A DNA stretch of 47,632 bases from Porticoccaceae bacterium (GCA_018069525.1 JAGPUQ010000013.1:1-47632), one strand, 5' to 3'; positions 26,588 to 34,524 are shown, counted from the stretch's first letter. A program made the numbers and translations. The notes: generated by a model from the letters alone, not told the origin.

Positions 26588-27043
26588 ATGAAAAGGTTGC
26601 ACATACATATTGCAGTGAATGAATTATCAGAAAGTATTGGCTTTTATTCAACTATATTTGGCGTATCGCCGACTGTTGAGCGCAACGATTACGCGAAATG
26701 GGATCTCAGTGATCCTGCCGTAAATTTCGCCATTTCTAAACGTGGGCATGCCTCTGGAATCAACCATTTAGGCATACAGGTAGATTCAGAAGATGAGTTA
26801 GCAGGAATAGCTCAACGCCTCGATGAGGCAGAAATCACTTCTTCTAAACAGAGGGGCACCTCATGTTGTTATGCGCACTCGAATAAACATTGGGCCTTGG
26901 ATCCACAAGGTATCGCCTGGGAGTCATTTCATACATTGGGGGAAATGCCAATTTTTGGAGAAGACACTAAAACTGACTCAGGAGATGAGTCTTCTGCATG
27001 TTGCATCCCTAATGAAGATGATGTTGCAGGGTACTGCTCATAA
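26588..27043 (+). CDS. arsI: ArsI/CadI-family metalloenzyme (C-As lyase-like)
   Basis: 151 residues, vicinal-oxygen-chelate fold (glyoxalase family). ArsI removes methyl groups from trivalent organoarsenicals using Fe(II). The signature vicinal cysteines are in SCCYAHSNKHWALDPQG (C93, C94, then K100). Candidate metal ligands: LHIHIAV at the N-terminus, INHLGIQ (H60) and WESF (E112). A second Cys pair occurs near the C-terminus (ACCIP), as in several ArsI homologues. Start at 26588 is set by GGGAG upstream. Located 97 bases after sigZ. Confidence 0.85.
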   Translation: MKRLHIHIAVNELSESIGFYSTIFGVSPTVERNDYAKWDLSDPAVNFAISKRGHASGINHLGIQVDSEDELAGIAQRLDEAEITSSKQRGTSCCYAHSNKHWALDPQGIAWESFHTLGEMPIFGEDTKTDSGDESSACCIPNEDDVAGYCS

Positions 27044-27079
27044 AATCTAACAATTGCATCCCGTTGGCCGCCAAAAGCC

Positions 27080-27144
27080 CCACCTGTTTGATATAGCTTC
27101 TGTCGCCGAGTGGACCTTGCCTGCCTTAGAGGGGCATCATTAGT
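27080..27144 (+). pseudogene. Degraded copy of the 3' end of the NUDIX gene
   Basis: 27080-27110 matches 24949-24979 at 25 of 31 bases, and 27106-27144 matches 25089-25127 at 31 of 39 by eye. The two pieces join at CCGAG, so the interior (24980-25088) was deleted between short direct repeats. It brackets block I (25133-27079), which implies an insertion next to the NUDIX gene. The rest of 27044-27340 shows no convincing gene. Confidence 0.72.
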
Positions 27145-27340
27145 AATTGAGGAGCTAGGTAGTCTGTGGAGTAGTTGGCCACTAAAAACTATAAACAGAA
27201 ATGGGAAAATGTCGACTACCTCACATTTCGACGTTACGTTCTGCGGCTCTATTTGGGCTATCCTTTCGCTCGTATTTTTTATAATGCGTTCTATAGCTAT
27301 CAATACTAAATAAGCCTTGTCGGGCGAGGGAAGTTTGTTT

Positions 27341-28753
27341 ATGAAAAGGGTATTATTAGGCAGTGTATTAGTTGTGATAGGACTTTGGGTTCTCGGAGTC
27401 GTGTTTTTTGGTCGAGCTGCCGAAATCAAAGTGGATGACCAAATTGCTGAACTGAACAATGACCTTCTGGAACGTTCGGTCCCACTTTCAATTAATCAAC
27501 TTTCCTATGAATCAGGGTTTTTATCAAGCAATTCTCGTATACAGCTGACCATCGATCGTGGAAATAACGAAGCGCTGATCGTCGACGTAGATCAGGATAT
27601 TTATCACGGCCCATTAATGCTGACGCCCAGTGGTTTAAAACTTGGTGCGTATTACATCGCGTTCACCCCGGATATCGCCGCCTTGCTGGCTGAAGAAGAG
27701 GACGCTCAAGAATTCCTCGACAGTTTTCCAGAGCGTAAGCCCTTAAGTGGTGGCTTTCTGCTTAACTTATGGGGCGGGCAAAATTTTGATCTGGCGCTGG
27801 CACCGTTTACTTTTTCCGATGATGAGAAATCCGTGACGCTCAAAAATGGAATTGTTGGCACGTTTAGCGGCGACGATAACTTCTCCCGTTTAAACGGTAC
27901 GGTTGAATTTGGGGCGTTCGCAATTGAAGGAGAAGCCGAGGCCTTGGCTATCGATATCGCCGCGTCCACCTTAACGATGGATATTACCGAAATGCATGCC
28001 GGAAGCATGTTGACCGGCGAACTTAATTACGCACTGAACTCCATCGTGGTCAAAGCAGAAGGCGCGGAGCATCGGGTCGATGGTATTACTCTAAATAGCC
28101 TTAGTGATAAAAATGACGCCGGTTTGTATGGCAATGCCAATTTTATTATGGAATCGATTGCGTCTGATGATGACAACTTTAACGCTATGTTCAGCGAGCC
28201 GCTCAATTTTCGACTCGACTTTAACTACGAAGGCTTAAACGAGCAGGCGACCCGCGAATTTGCAGAGATTAACCAAAAGCTTAATCACCAAATGTATGGC
28301 GCTCTGTTTAGCGACGAAGACATGTCTGATCTCGAGTCCTTATCTGAAGAGAATATCCAGGCCCATATGCTGGCTATCTCTGCTTTGGTGGAGCAGGGGC
28401 TTAAGTTTGATTACGGTTTTACACTTGGGCAAGGTGATGCGAGTTCTGGTTTTAATCTTGTATTTGACTGGGTTGACGCAAATGGCTTGATGGATAAAAA
28501 GACCGTGCGAGAAGTACTCACGGCTTTTAAGGCAGATGTAAAAGTGAATGTCGATAAAGCGTTTTTTAGTGGCACTGACTTTGAAGATATGGCGCAAATG
28601 CCGGTAATGATGGGCTATGCCGTGGCAACCGAGCAAGGCATAGAAAGCCAGGCGCTTTTTAATCGCGGCGAACTGCGCTTAAACGGGGAACCTGTTCCGT
28701 ATATGGACATGATGGGCGCTACTCTGGATGAAGAGCTACCTTGGGCGCAATAG
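27341..28753 (+). CDS. DUF945 (YdgA-like) protein
   Basis: 470 residues from ATG 27341 (GAGGGAAG upstream; a TTG at 27317 is possible). One N-terminal membrane anchor (MKRVLLGSVLVVIGLWVLGVVFFGRAAEI) is followed by a long periplasmic domain of beta-rich character: ISINQLSYESGFLSSNSRIQL-like repeats and DVDQDIYHGPLMLTPSGLKLG, which matches the YdgA family pattern (YxxGFxxSxA, xHGPL). Function unknown; the family is linked to the cell envelope. Its last 45 bases are duplicated at 32163. Confidence 0.82.
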   Translation: MKRVLLGSVLVVIGLWVLGVVFFGRAAEIKVDDQIAELNNDLLERSVPLSINQLSYESGFLSSNSRIQLTIDRGNNEALIVDVDQDIYHGPLMLTPSGLKLGAYYIAFTPDIAALLAEEEDAQEFLDSFPERKPLSGGFLLNLWGGQNFDLALAPFTFSDDEKSVTLKNGIVGTFSGDDNFSRLNGTVEFGAFAIEGEAEALAIDIAASTLTMDITEMHAGSMLTGELNYALNSIVVKAEGAEHRVDGITLNSLSDKNDAGLYGNANFIMESIASDDDNFNAMFSEPLNFRLDFNYEGLNEQATREFAEINQKLNHQMYGALFSDEDMSDLESLSEENIQAHMLAISALVEQGLKFDYGFTLGQGDASSGFNLVFDWVDANGLMDKKTVREVLTAFKADVKVNVDKAFFSGTDFEDMAQMPVMMGYAVATEQGIESQALFNRGELRLNGEPVPYMDMMGATLDEELPWAQ

Positions 28754-28895
28754 TCTGCGAAAGAGCCCCTTCTTGAGGTGTTCGCGAGGCAAGTGATTAG
28801 ATGGTGTAGATTTTCCGGGACGGCTTGTTAATTCGAGCCTGATCCCGTTTATTCTATCTTGTGTTAATCGGGGGCTGAGTTATTTTATCTTTGTC
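28709..28895 (+). repeat. Left copy of a direct repeat bracketing block II
   Basis: Covers the end of the DUF945 gene and the following gap. 28709-28765 is identical over 57 bases to 32163-32219; 28792-28839 is identical over 48 bases to 32243-32290; 28871-28895 is identical over 25 bases to 32364-32388 (3' end of the DUF1971 gene). The left copy carries one 14-bp unit (28856-28869) where the right has four. Confidence 0.93.
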
Positions 28896-29005
28896 TAATC
28901 GGAAATTAACTAAAGCCAAATAGCGCTATTTAGAATCACCGCTAGAGCCGCTCTAACGTACCACAATTAACATTGTTAAGATGGCAAAAACAAGTGGTCT
29001 GGAGC

Positions 29006-29188
29006 TTAGGTTTTTTTGGGGCCGAGAAATAGCCAAAGAACAAAACCCAGTATGGGTAATACAAGAATTAACAGCACCCATAATACTTTCGATGCGGTAG
29101 TGCCATTACTATCAATCGTTTTGATAATCGCCCATATATCAAGAATCAAGATGATAAGCCCAAGTAATCCGGTAATCTCGATACCCAT
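29006..29188 (-). CDS. PLDc_N domain small membrane protein
   Basis: 60 residues with two TM segments (GLLGLIILILDIWAIIKTI and VLWVLLILVLPILGFVLWLF) ending FLGPKKT. This is the PLDc_N (phospholipase D nuclease N-terminal) pattern found in stand-alone small proteins and at the N-terminus of cardiolipin synthases. Start placed at 29188 because GGGAG lies 7 bases upstream; the frame extends to 29209. First of three tiny reverse-strand envelope genes in block II. Confidence 0.82.
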   Translation of the reverse strand: MGIEITGLLGLIILILDIWAIIKTIDSNGTTASKVLWVLLILVLPILGFVLWLFLGPKKT

Positions 29189-29290
29189 CCATATTCTCCC
29201 TTTAATCAATTACTAATGTTCAGCCACAATCGTGCTTGTTACTAAGATATAACCATCTTATCTTATGCTGATGCTGATGTTACGCTAGCC

Positions 29291-29449
29291 TCACGGTTTA
29301 CGTCCCGTCACCATAAAAATAACGGCTAGCACAAGTCCAACAACAAACAATATCCAGGCAATGTTTGTCGCGGCGCCAGCAACACCTGTAAAACCAAGAA
29401 TTCCGGCGATGATCGCAATAATTAGAAATGTCGCAGCCCACATAATCAT
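29291..29449 (-). CDS. DUF1328 (YtjA-like) small membrane protein
   Basis: A 52-residue protein too short for most ORF callers. It begins [20 protein letters not shown], continues [20 protein letters not shown] and ends MVTGRKP: an almost complete match to the YtjA/DUF1328 pattern, two TM helices. GAGG lies 8 bases before the ATG. The family is often stress-induced and of unknown function. Confidence 0.88.
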   Translation of the reverse strand: MIMWAATFLIIAIIAGILGFTGVAGAATNIAWILFVVGLVLAVIFMVTGRKP

Positions 29450-29549
29450 AATATTTTCCTCATAACATTTATTTGTCGCAATAAATTAATTTTCGATTAA
29501 GGCGACTCAACAACTTCACGTCGAAAATAATCCTTAACGCTGATATTAA

Positions 29550-29714
29550 CTACGTATTATCGCCAGCATTTTCTATAGCTTCCCCAGTATCTTCTATAAC
29601 GTTATCAATTTTTTCGCCTGCCTTCTCTGCGGGGCCTTTATTTATGTCGCAAGCTGTCATCCCAAGAGTTGCAAGCATAATTGTACATATCGCCCATAAC
29701 GGAAATGGCTTCAT
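29550..29714 (-). CDS. Small lipoprotein, entericidin-like
   Basis: 54 residues. MKPFPLWAICTIMLATLGMTAC is a lipoprotein signal with lipobox LGMTAC; the mature part is a charged helix (KGPAEKAGEKIDNVIEDTGE, then AIENAGDNT). The AGGAG SD is 8 bases upstream. The lipobox plus AEKAGEKIDxxxE pattern resembles entericidins and similar small stress lipoproteins. The next 324 bases (29715-30038) contain divergent promoters but no other gene that I can support. Confidence 0.82.
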   Translation of the reverse strand: MKPFPLWAICTIMLATLGMTACDINKGPAEKAGEKIDNVIEDTGEAIENAGDNT

Positions 29715-29916
29715 TGTTACTTCTCCTAATATTGCTTATGAAAAATTGACAACACAAATTACACGCAAGCGACAAAGCACTTTGTTTTATCTTTACAATG
29801 CCCTGACTCTTTCAATTTCCTGGTTTCTCGTATGCGGTACGCGAACCCACTGCAAGTAAAAATACATAACAATCTAATTTATGACTAGAGTTTTTCCTGT
29901 GTTTTACTGTAGGAAT

Positions 29917-29944
29917 TTGACTCTATAAGCTTGCCGATTATATA
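29917..29944 (+). promoter_or_regulatory. Probable promoter of the mgtC gene
   Basis: TTGACT (29917-29922), 16-base spacer, TATATA (29939-29944). A second TTGACT occurs at 29962-29967 with TAACTG 17 bases later. Both lie before the MgtC gene start. Confidence 0.5.
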
Positions 29945-30038
29945 GAAAGCGTAATATTAGGTTGACTCTGTAAATAGTTCTGTTTAACTGCCGTAAATAA
30001 GTTCGATGAACTACAGGGCAAGCAAACTTTTTATTAAC

Positions 30039-30470
30039 ATGGAATTTGATATTGATTTAAATGCTATCTGGTTTCATTTGTACCAGTTAGGAATCGCTTT
30101 CGTTCTTGCGCTACCTATCGCAATAAATCGTGAGCATCGTGCAGAAGGTGCTGGATTACGGACTTTCCCTTTGGTTACCATTGCTTCTTGCGCTTTTATG
30201 TTGGTTGGCATGAGTGTTTATGATGGGTCTGATGCGGAAGCCCGGGTCATGTATGGGATTATTACAGGCATGGGGTTCATTGGCGGCGGGTCAATCATCA
30301 AAACCAATTCGAACGCTTCAGGAACAGCGACTGCAGCAGGAATTTGGCTGACTGGCGCCATTGGTTTGGCGGTTGCCTATGCACTCTATGAGATCGCAAT
30401 AGTTCTCTCCCTTGTAGGCTTTCTGATCTTCCAATTTTCCGACTACTTGAAAAAAGAGCGTGGTCATTAG
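30039..30470 (+). CDS. MgtC/SapB family membrane protein
   Basis: 143 residues from ATG 30039; the frame opens at 30006. Four TM segments. The MgtC signature is visible: REHRAEGAGLRTFPLVTIASCAF, then GIITGMGFIGGGSIIKTN and ATAAGIWLTGAIGLAVA. It corresponds to the N-terminal membrane domain only, as in many stand-alone MgtC-like proteins. Related to Mg2+ limitation, acid stress or ATP-synthase control in other bacteria; the specific role here is unknown. Part of block II. Confidence 0.9.
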   Translation: MEFDIDLNAIWFHLYQLGIAFVLALPIAINREHRAEGAGLRTFPLVTIASCAFMLVGMSVYDGSDAEARVMYGIITGMGFIGGGSIIKTNSNASGTATAAGIWLTGAIGLAVAYALYEIAIVLSLVGFLIFQFSDYLKKERGH

Positions 30471-30559
30471 AGTGGGTCCCGCAAATAGCGTGTCGTAAGC
30501 CGACAATTGAGTAGCGAACCCAGGATCGATAACAGTGGGCTGACTGGAGATTATTTAAA

Positions 30560-31825
30560 ATGAATGACCGTCTGCGTTTACTATTCCACCGTATAGGTGA
30601 ACAACTATGGATTAAACCGCTATTGATGTGTGTCTTGTCAATTCTCGGTATTTTCTTAGCTAAAGCCGCCGATACTACAAAAATAGGTGCTTACGTACCG
30701 GAGATCCGTCATGATTCCATTGAGGCTTTACTCTCAACTATATCGGCCAGCATGCTCATTATCGCCACGTTTGCTGTAGGCTCGATGGTCACTTCATACG
30801 CATCGGCCAGCAGCAAAGCAACACCGCGCTCCTTTGCACTAATAATAGCGGACGACGTTTCTCAAAATGCCTTATCAATATTCATAGGCTCCTTCATTTA
30901 CAGCCTTGTCGGATTGATTGCATTGGAAAACGGTTACTTCGAGCGCGGCGGGCGGTTTGCATTGTTCGTGTTAACTCTGCTCGTTTTCACGCTAGTGATA
31001 CTGACGTTCGTTCGCTGGTTAGATTCAATTGCCCGCCTTGGTCGAATTCAAACCACTATCGACACGGTGGAAAAAGCCACCAGACACGCTTTAACGCGGC
31101 GCCGGGAAACCCCACGACTGCAAGGTGCTGCTACTGGGCTGCGTCATGAACAACTAACACCCGTGTTTACCCAGAACATTGGTTATCTTCAGTGTATTGA
31201 TGTCGCTTGCTTGCAGAAGTATGCAGAAAAACATCAGCTTCGCATGCGAATCGTCTGCCTGCCCGGAACCTTCTGTACTCCAGATAGACCCCTGGTCTAT
31301 GTATGGGCAGAAGCAGACACCCCACCAACAGTATTGGGCAACCTTGACGAAGAAACTCTCAGCAAAGCATTTATTGTAGATATCGAGAGAGCTTTCACAG
31401 ATGATCCGCGGTTTGGATTAATTGTTTTGTCCGAAATCGCTAGTAAGGCACTTTCTCCAGCGATAAATGATCCCGGTACTGCGATAACAGTAATTGGTTC
31501 AATGGTCAGGCTGCTTACAGAGTGGTCGAATGTTTTAGAAACATCAGCCCAACCTGTCAAATACGATCGCATAGAAGTGCCAGAGCTGTCTTCCGATGAT
31601 ATGTTTGACGACGCGTTTACAGCAATCGCCCGTTACGGGGCAGGCACGGTGGAAGTAGCGGTGCGCCTTCAAAAAGCATTACACAGTTTAGCGGTAGCCG
31701 GTGATAAGCGCTTTAAAGAAGCTGCGCTCCACCAGGCCCGCATGGCTCTAACCAGGTCAGAATCAGCTCTTGAGCTGGAAGAAGAAAGAACTGCCGTAAA
31801 AGCTGCAACGACAGCTACCTGGTGA
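30560..31825 (+). CDS. DUF2254 predicted membrane protein
   Basis: 421 residues. Four TM helices in the first 150 residues (WIKPLLMCVLSILGIFLA, LLSTISASMLIIATFAVGSM, ALSIFIGSFIYSLVGLIAL, FALFVLTLLVFTLVILTFV) are followed by a cytosolic domain with the family pattern GxxxxxALSPAINDPGTAI (SKALSPAINDPGTAITVIG). The C-terminus is helical and charged (ALTRSESALELEEERTAVKA). DUF2254 function is unknown. Same strand as mgtC, about 90 bases apart. Confidence 0.88.
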   Translation: MNDRLRLLFHRIGEQLWIKPLLMCVLSILGIFLAKAADTTKIGAYVPEIRHDSIEALLSTISASMLIIATFAVGSMVTSYASASSKATPRSFALIIADDVSQNALSIFIGSFIYSLVGLIALENGYFERGGRFALFVLTLLVFTLVILTFVRWLDSIARLGRIQTTIDTVEKATRHALTRRRETPRLQGAATGLRHEQLTPVFTQNIGYLQCIDVACLQKYAEKHQLRMRIVCLPGTFCTPDRPLVYVWAEADTPPTVLGNLDEETLSKAFIVDIERAFTDDPRFGLIVLSEIASKALSPAINDPGTAITVIGSMVRLLTEWSNVLETSAQPVKYDRIEVPELSSDDMFDDAFTAIARYGAGTVEVAVRLQKALHSLAVAGDKRFKEAALHQARMALTRSESALELEEERTAVKAATTATW

Positions 31826-32162
31826 TCATTCTAAAATCAACAATCAAGGGTTAAGACAGATTGGTTTATAAATTACCACTTATGTTTTCAGGCTAATCTC
31901 TTCGCTTCATTTAAAACTTGGTGTCTCATACTCGATCAGATGAATTTTTCCCTGGGTCTTATAGTAGATTAGCCACTCTACTATACGGCTTGCTCCTTTT
32001 AAGATGATTCTGCCAATGCTTCAATGCTGGAAAGGTAAGGCAACATAGGGACTATCAATTTCACCACTACGAACTATATCAACCAGAGCATAGAATTGCT
32101 CTTCCACCACCAATATCTGTCTAAGAGAACTTCTGAGCCAGCAGAGGAAGAAGATATCGGTA
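31826..32162. other. Gap before the right copy of the block II repeat, degraded ORF
   Basis: No intact gene. On the reverse strand a short open stretch (RQILVVEEQFYALVDIVRSG, ending at a stop near 32021) looks like the relic of a coding sequence, interrupted by stops; I cannot name it. Confidence 0.4.
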
Positions 32163-32388
32163 ATGATGGGCGCTACTCTGGATGAAGAGCTACCTTGGGC
32201 GCAATAGTCTGCGAAAGAGTTTTTTGGCGTATTCACAAGACGAGTGATTAGATGGTGTAGATTTTCCGGGACGGCTTGTTAATTCGAGCCGAATCCCATT
32301 TATGCTGTTTTGTATTAATTATTTTGTGTTCTTCATTTTGTATTACTCATTTGGTATTAATCAGGGGCTGAGTTATTTTATCTTTGTC
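32163..32388. repeat. Right copy of the direct repeat bracketing block II
   Basis: The partner of 28709-28895. It starts with a fragment of the DUF945 3' end (57 identical bases) and ends inside the intact DUF1971 gene. The two copies imply that DUF945 and DUF1971 were once adjacent and that 28.9-32.16 kb was inserted between duplicates. Confidence 0.93.
32307..32362. repeat. Tandem repeat, four 14-bp units
   Basis: GTTTTGTATTAATT, ATTTTGTGTTCTTC, ATTTTGTATTACTC and ATTTGGTATTAATC head to tail. The left copy of the surrounding repeat has a single unit here, and the length difference between copies is exactly 42 bases. The fourth unit encodes the last residues of DUF1971. Confidence 0.88.
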
Positions 32389-32679
32389 CGACCAGAAGTT
32401 AACATTAAATTGCGCGTCATCGCTTAGCTCAACCCGGTGCCAGTATTGCGGCGGTATCGTAGTAAATTCACCCGCCTTGATAACTAGCGTTTTCTCTGGC
32501 TCCTGAGTATTTTTGTTTTCAAAGCCGTAATAGGTGACGGTACCGGCCATCACGCAAAGCTGGCCAAATACACCCTCGGCCGTATTGTGATGAGAGAGCA
32601 ATGCTGCTGGCACATTCTTTGTGGTGAAGAAAGGCGTTGAACGCTGTATTTTCCAGTTTGGAGGGATTTGTTGATGCAT
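32347..32679 (-). CDS. DUF1971 cupin-like protein (YeaR/TehB-N type)
   Basis: 110 residues. Small cupin-like fold with the DUF1971 pattern: TPFFTTKNVPAALLSHHNTAEGVFGQLCVMAGTVTYYGF, then AGEFTTIPPQYWHRVELSD. Relatives include YeaR (nitrite/NO-responsive in E. coli) and the N-terminal part of tellurite-resistance TehB proteins. The His residues (HHNT, WHRVE) are consistent with a cupin metal site. Located at the end of a reverse-strand operon with metal-linked genes, and its 3' end is duplicated at 28871-28895. Exact role unknown. Confidence 0.82.
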   Translation of the reverse strand: MHQQIPPNWKIQRSTPFFTTKNVPAALLSHHNTAEGVFGQLCVMAGTVTYYGFENKNTQEPEKTLVIKAGEFTTIPPQYWHRVELSDDAQFNVNFWSDKDKITQPLINTK

Positions 32680-32745
32680 GATTTATCCAGGTGGTGTAAT
32701 TCTCGTAGGTAGAGTGTTCATATAATATGATGCCTTGTGAAGCAA

Positions 32746-32770
32746 GGTGGGCACGAACTTCATGCCCACC
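32746..32770 (-). terminator. Hairpin between DUF6488 and DUF1971 genes
   Basis: GGTGGGCA (32746-32753) pairs with TGCCCACC (32763-32770). It lies 9 bases after the DUF6488 stop on the reverse strand. The T-run is poor, so this may only reduce read-through. Confidence 0.45.
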
Positions 32771-32778
32771 CCGGTGGC

Positions 32779-33135
32779 TTAATTCCCCGTGTAGTTGGCC
32801 GCTATATAGTGTCCGTCAGGTGTATAAAATAAATACAAGGTTTTCCTGGACGCATCATCGACCTTGTCATTTTTGAATGTAATCACCCACTCTGGCTCTG
32901 TTGCATAGACTTTCTGTTCTGCGCTCACAGCCTTTAACCCTGACCAGGTAGCATCTATAGTTCCAGCATTAGCCAGATTGTTCATTGTCTGGGTTGCCCT
33001 GTCTATCGCTTCTTGACGGGTGATGGGTGCTAGATTATGTCCACCATCCATATCATGACTGTGCCCCGATCCTGCAATGACAGGCGTGCCAAAAAAGAAT
33101 GAAGAGACCAGAAGTACATAAATTAAACGTTTCAT
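32779..33135 (-). CDS. Small secreted His-containing protein (DUF6488-like)
   Basis: 118 residues. Signal peptide MKRLIYVLLVSSFFFGTPVIAG, then a His-rich motif (SGHSHDMDGGHN) suited to metal binding, then a domain with DRATQTMNNLANAGTIDATWSGLKAVSAEQK and LYLFYTPDGHYIAANYTGN. This matches the pattern of DUF6488-type proteins seen beside HupE-like transporters. Probably a periplasmic metal-binding partner of the HupE gene 93 bases upstream in the same transcript. Confidence 0.72.
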   Translation of the reverse strand: MKRLIYVLLVSSFFFGTPVIAGSGHSHDMDGGHNLAPITRQEAIDRATQTMNNLANAGTIDATWSGLKAVSAEQKVYATEPEWVITFKNDKVDDASRKTLYLFYTPDGHYIAANYTGN

Positions 33136-33228
33136 AAATTCTCCAAATAATATTTAGTTAATGGTGTAGTGGCGTATTATGTCAATCCCAATCAGGGATG
33201 AATGTAATGTACGCATTGGTTGGTTCTT

Positions 33229-34029
33229 TTAATCAATGGTATCGTGACTCGTATTGTTAATAATTTGAATGGCACGTTCTTCATCAATTTTTATGTGCTG
33301 ATGGATATGGTTGTCGGCACTAAACCCGAATTCATCTGGATTAGTGACATGAGCATAACCATGCATTTGCATCATAAATAGATATAGCCCAGCAAAGATT
33401 AAGCCATAATTAGAGAGCTTGCTGAAAGGCTTAAAAGAGTCAGCCTTACGCCATCCAGCCAGTAATATCAGCATGATAGCGAGTGCTAATATTTGCCCTA
33501 CTTCGATTCCTATATTAAACGAAATTATATTCATCAGTAGTTCATCTTCGCTCAAGGGGAGTTGTTGTAATCGAGTAGATAAACCAAGGCCGTGAATCAA
33601 CCCCAGACTTGCAATCATCATCAGCATGTTGGGAGCTTTAATATCTAAATATTTTTTAAATCCATCCAGGTTAGTAAAGGCGATATAACAGACGCTCAAA
33701 GCGATAATCGCATCAATCAGAAAGTAATTGACTTGAATCCCATTAAAAGTAGCAAAGATAAGCGTAGCGCTGTGCCCCAAAGTAAATGCAGTAATGTATT
33801 TAACAATCTCTTTAAACTTAGTTAGAAAAAAGATAATGCCAAATACAAAGAGTAAGTGGTCATAGCCAGATAGCATATGGCTTGCGCCAATCCACAGATA
33901 GCGCAAATTACCACCTTCTATAATGGATTGTCTTTCAGCCTCAGACATACCATGTCCAAAGGCCTGGCTTGCCAGTAGTATTGCGATGATGGCGAAAGGC
34001 CATCTCGCTAGTTTAATTACGGAAAACAT
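33229..34029 (-). CDS. HupE/UreJ-family nickel/cobalt transporter-like membrane protein
   Basis: 266 residues. N-terminal signal-like segment, then HGMSEAERQ and LWIGASHMLSGYDHLLFVFGIIFF (the HxxxGxDHLLF signature of HupE/UreJ), TAFTLGHSATLI (HS pattern) and LIHGLGLSTRLQQL with FNIGIEVGQI. Six or seven TM helices. Members move Ni or Co, for example for hydrogenase or urease; neither enzyme is in this window. A His-rich C-terminal tail (DNHIHQHIKIDE) may bind metal. Middle gene of the metal-linked operon. Confidence 0.9.
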   Translation of the reverse strand: MFSVIKLARWPFAIIAILLASQAFGHGMSEAERQSIIEGGNLRYLWIGASHMLSGYDHLLFVFGIIFFLTKFKEIVKYITAFTLGHSATLIFATFNGIQVNYFLIDAIIALSVCYIAFTNLDGFKKYLDIKAPNMLMMIASLGLIHGLGLSTRLQQLPLSEDELLMNIISFNIGIEVGQILALAIMLILLAGWRKADSFKPFSKLSNYGLIFAGLYLFMMQMHGYAHVTNPDEFGFSADNHIHQHIKIDEERAIQIINNTSHDTID

Positions 34030-34101
34030 AAAAACACCTCAACACGCGTTGATCAGGGCAAGATAAGCCCTTAAATTATTTTTTCTAAACAGGTGAAAAA
34101 C

Positions 34102-34524
34102 TTAAGAAAGCTGAGGTGGGCCGCGAAGGTAAACCGTTGAACGATCGAGATAACTTAGCCTGGTATTGAGGATAAGCGGAAGTTCAATGCTCCCTGGCAG
34201 TAGTAGTGTTTTTTGCCGAAAAACAGTGGCGATAACCAACGCAGATGGTTTTTCTTTGTATTTCCCCTTAGCGTTGGTGCATTGATGATCAAGCTCGACA
34301 ACGTCATTGTGATGGCTTGAATCGATTACGTCAGAATGCTGGCTAGCTAATTGATGAGCATGGGTCTCAGTACTATGCTGATGGTGTCCACCATCGTGAT
34401 CATGATGTTCAGCCAAATGAATATGCGTAGTCGTCCACTGCATGCTTAGAAATGCAGTGACCAGCACTAATAGAAGTGAGTGTTTTAATCGTAGGTTAGT
34501 CACATTCAGGCGGCGTATAGTCAT
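34102..34524 (-). CDS. His-rich signal-peptide protein, probable metal-binding
   Basis: 140 residues from ATG 34524; the frame opens at 34599 and no clear SD fixes the start. A hydrophobic segment (LKHSLLLVLVTAFLSMQW) precedes a His-dense stretch: HIHLAEHHDHDGGHHQHSTE and then THAHQLASQHSDVIDSSHHN. That composition indicates a periplasmic metal sponge or chaperone feeding the HupE protein. First gene of the reverse-strand operon ending at 32347. The remaining 34525-34812 holds no gene that I can support. Confidence 0.72.
   Translation of the reverse strand: MTIRRLNVTNLRLKHSLLLVLVTAFLSMQWTTTHIHLAEHHDHDGGHHQHSTETHAHQLASQHSDVIDSSHHNDVVELDHQCTNAKGKYKEKPSALVIATVFRQKTLLLPGSIELPLILNTRLSYLDRSTVYLRGPPQLS

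Noticed and set aside
27110..27313. 67-codon forward frame before DUF945
   Set aside because: Part of it lies in the degraded NUDIX copy and there is no SD or family match.
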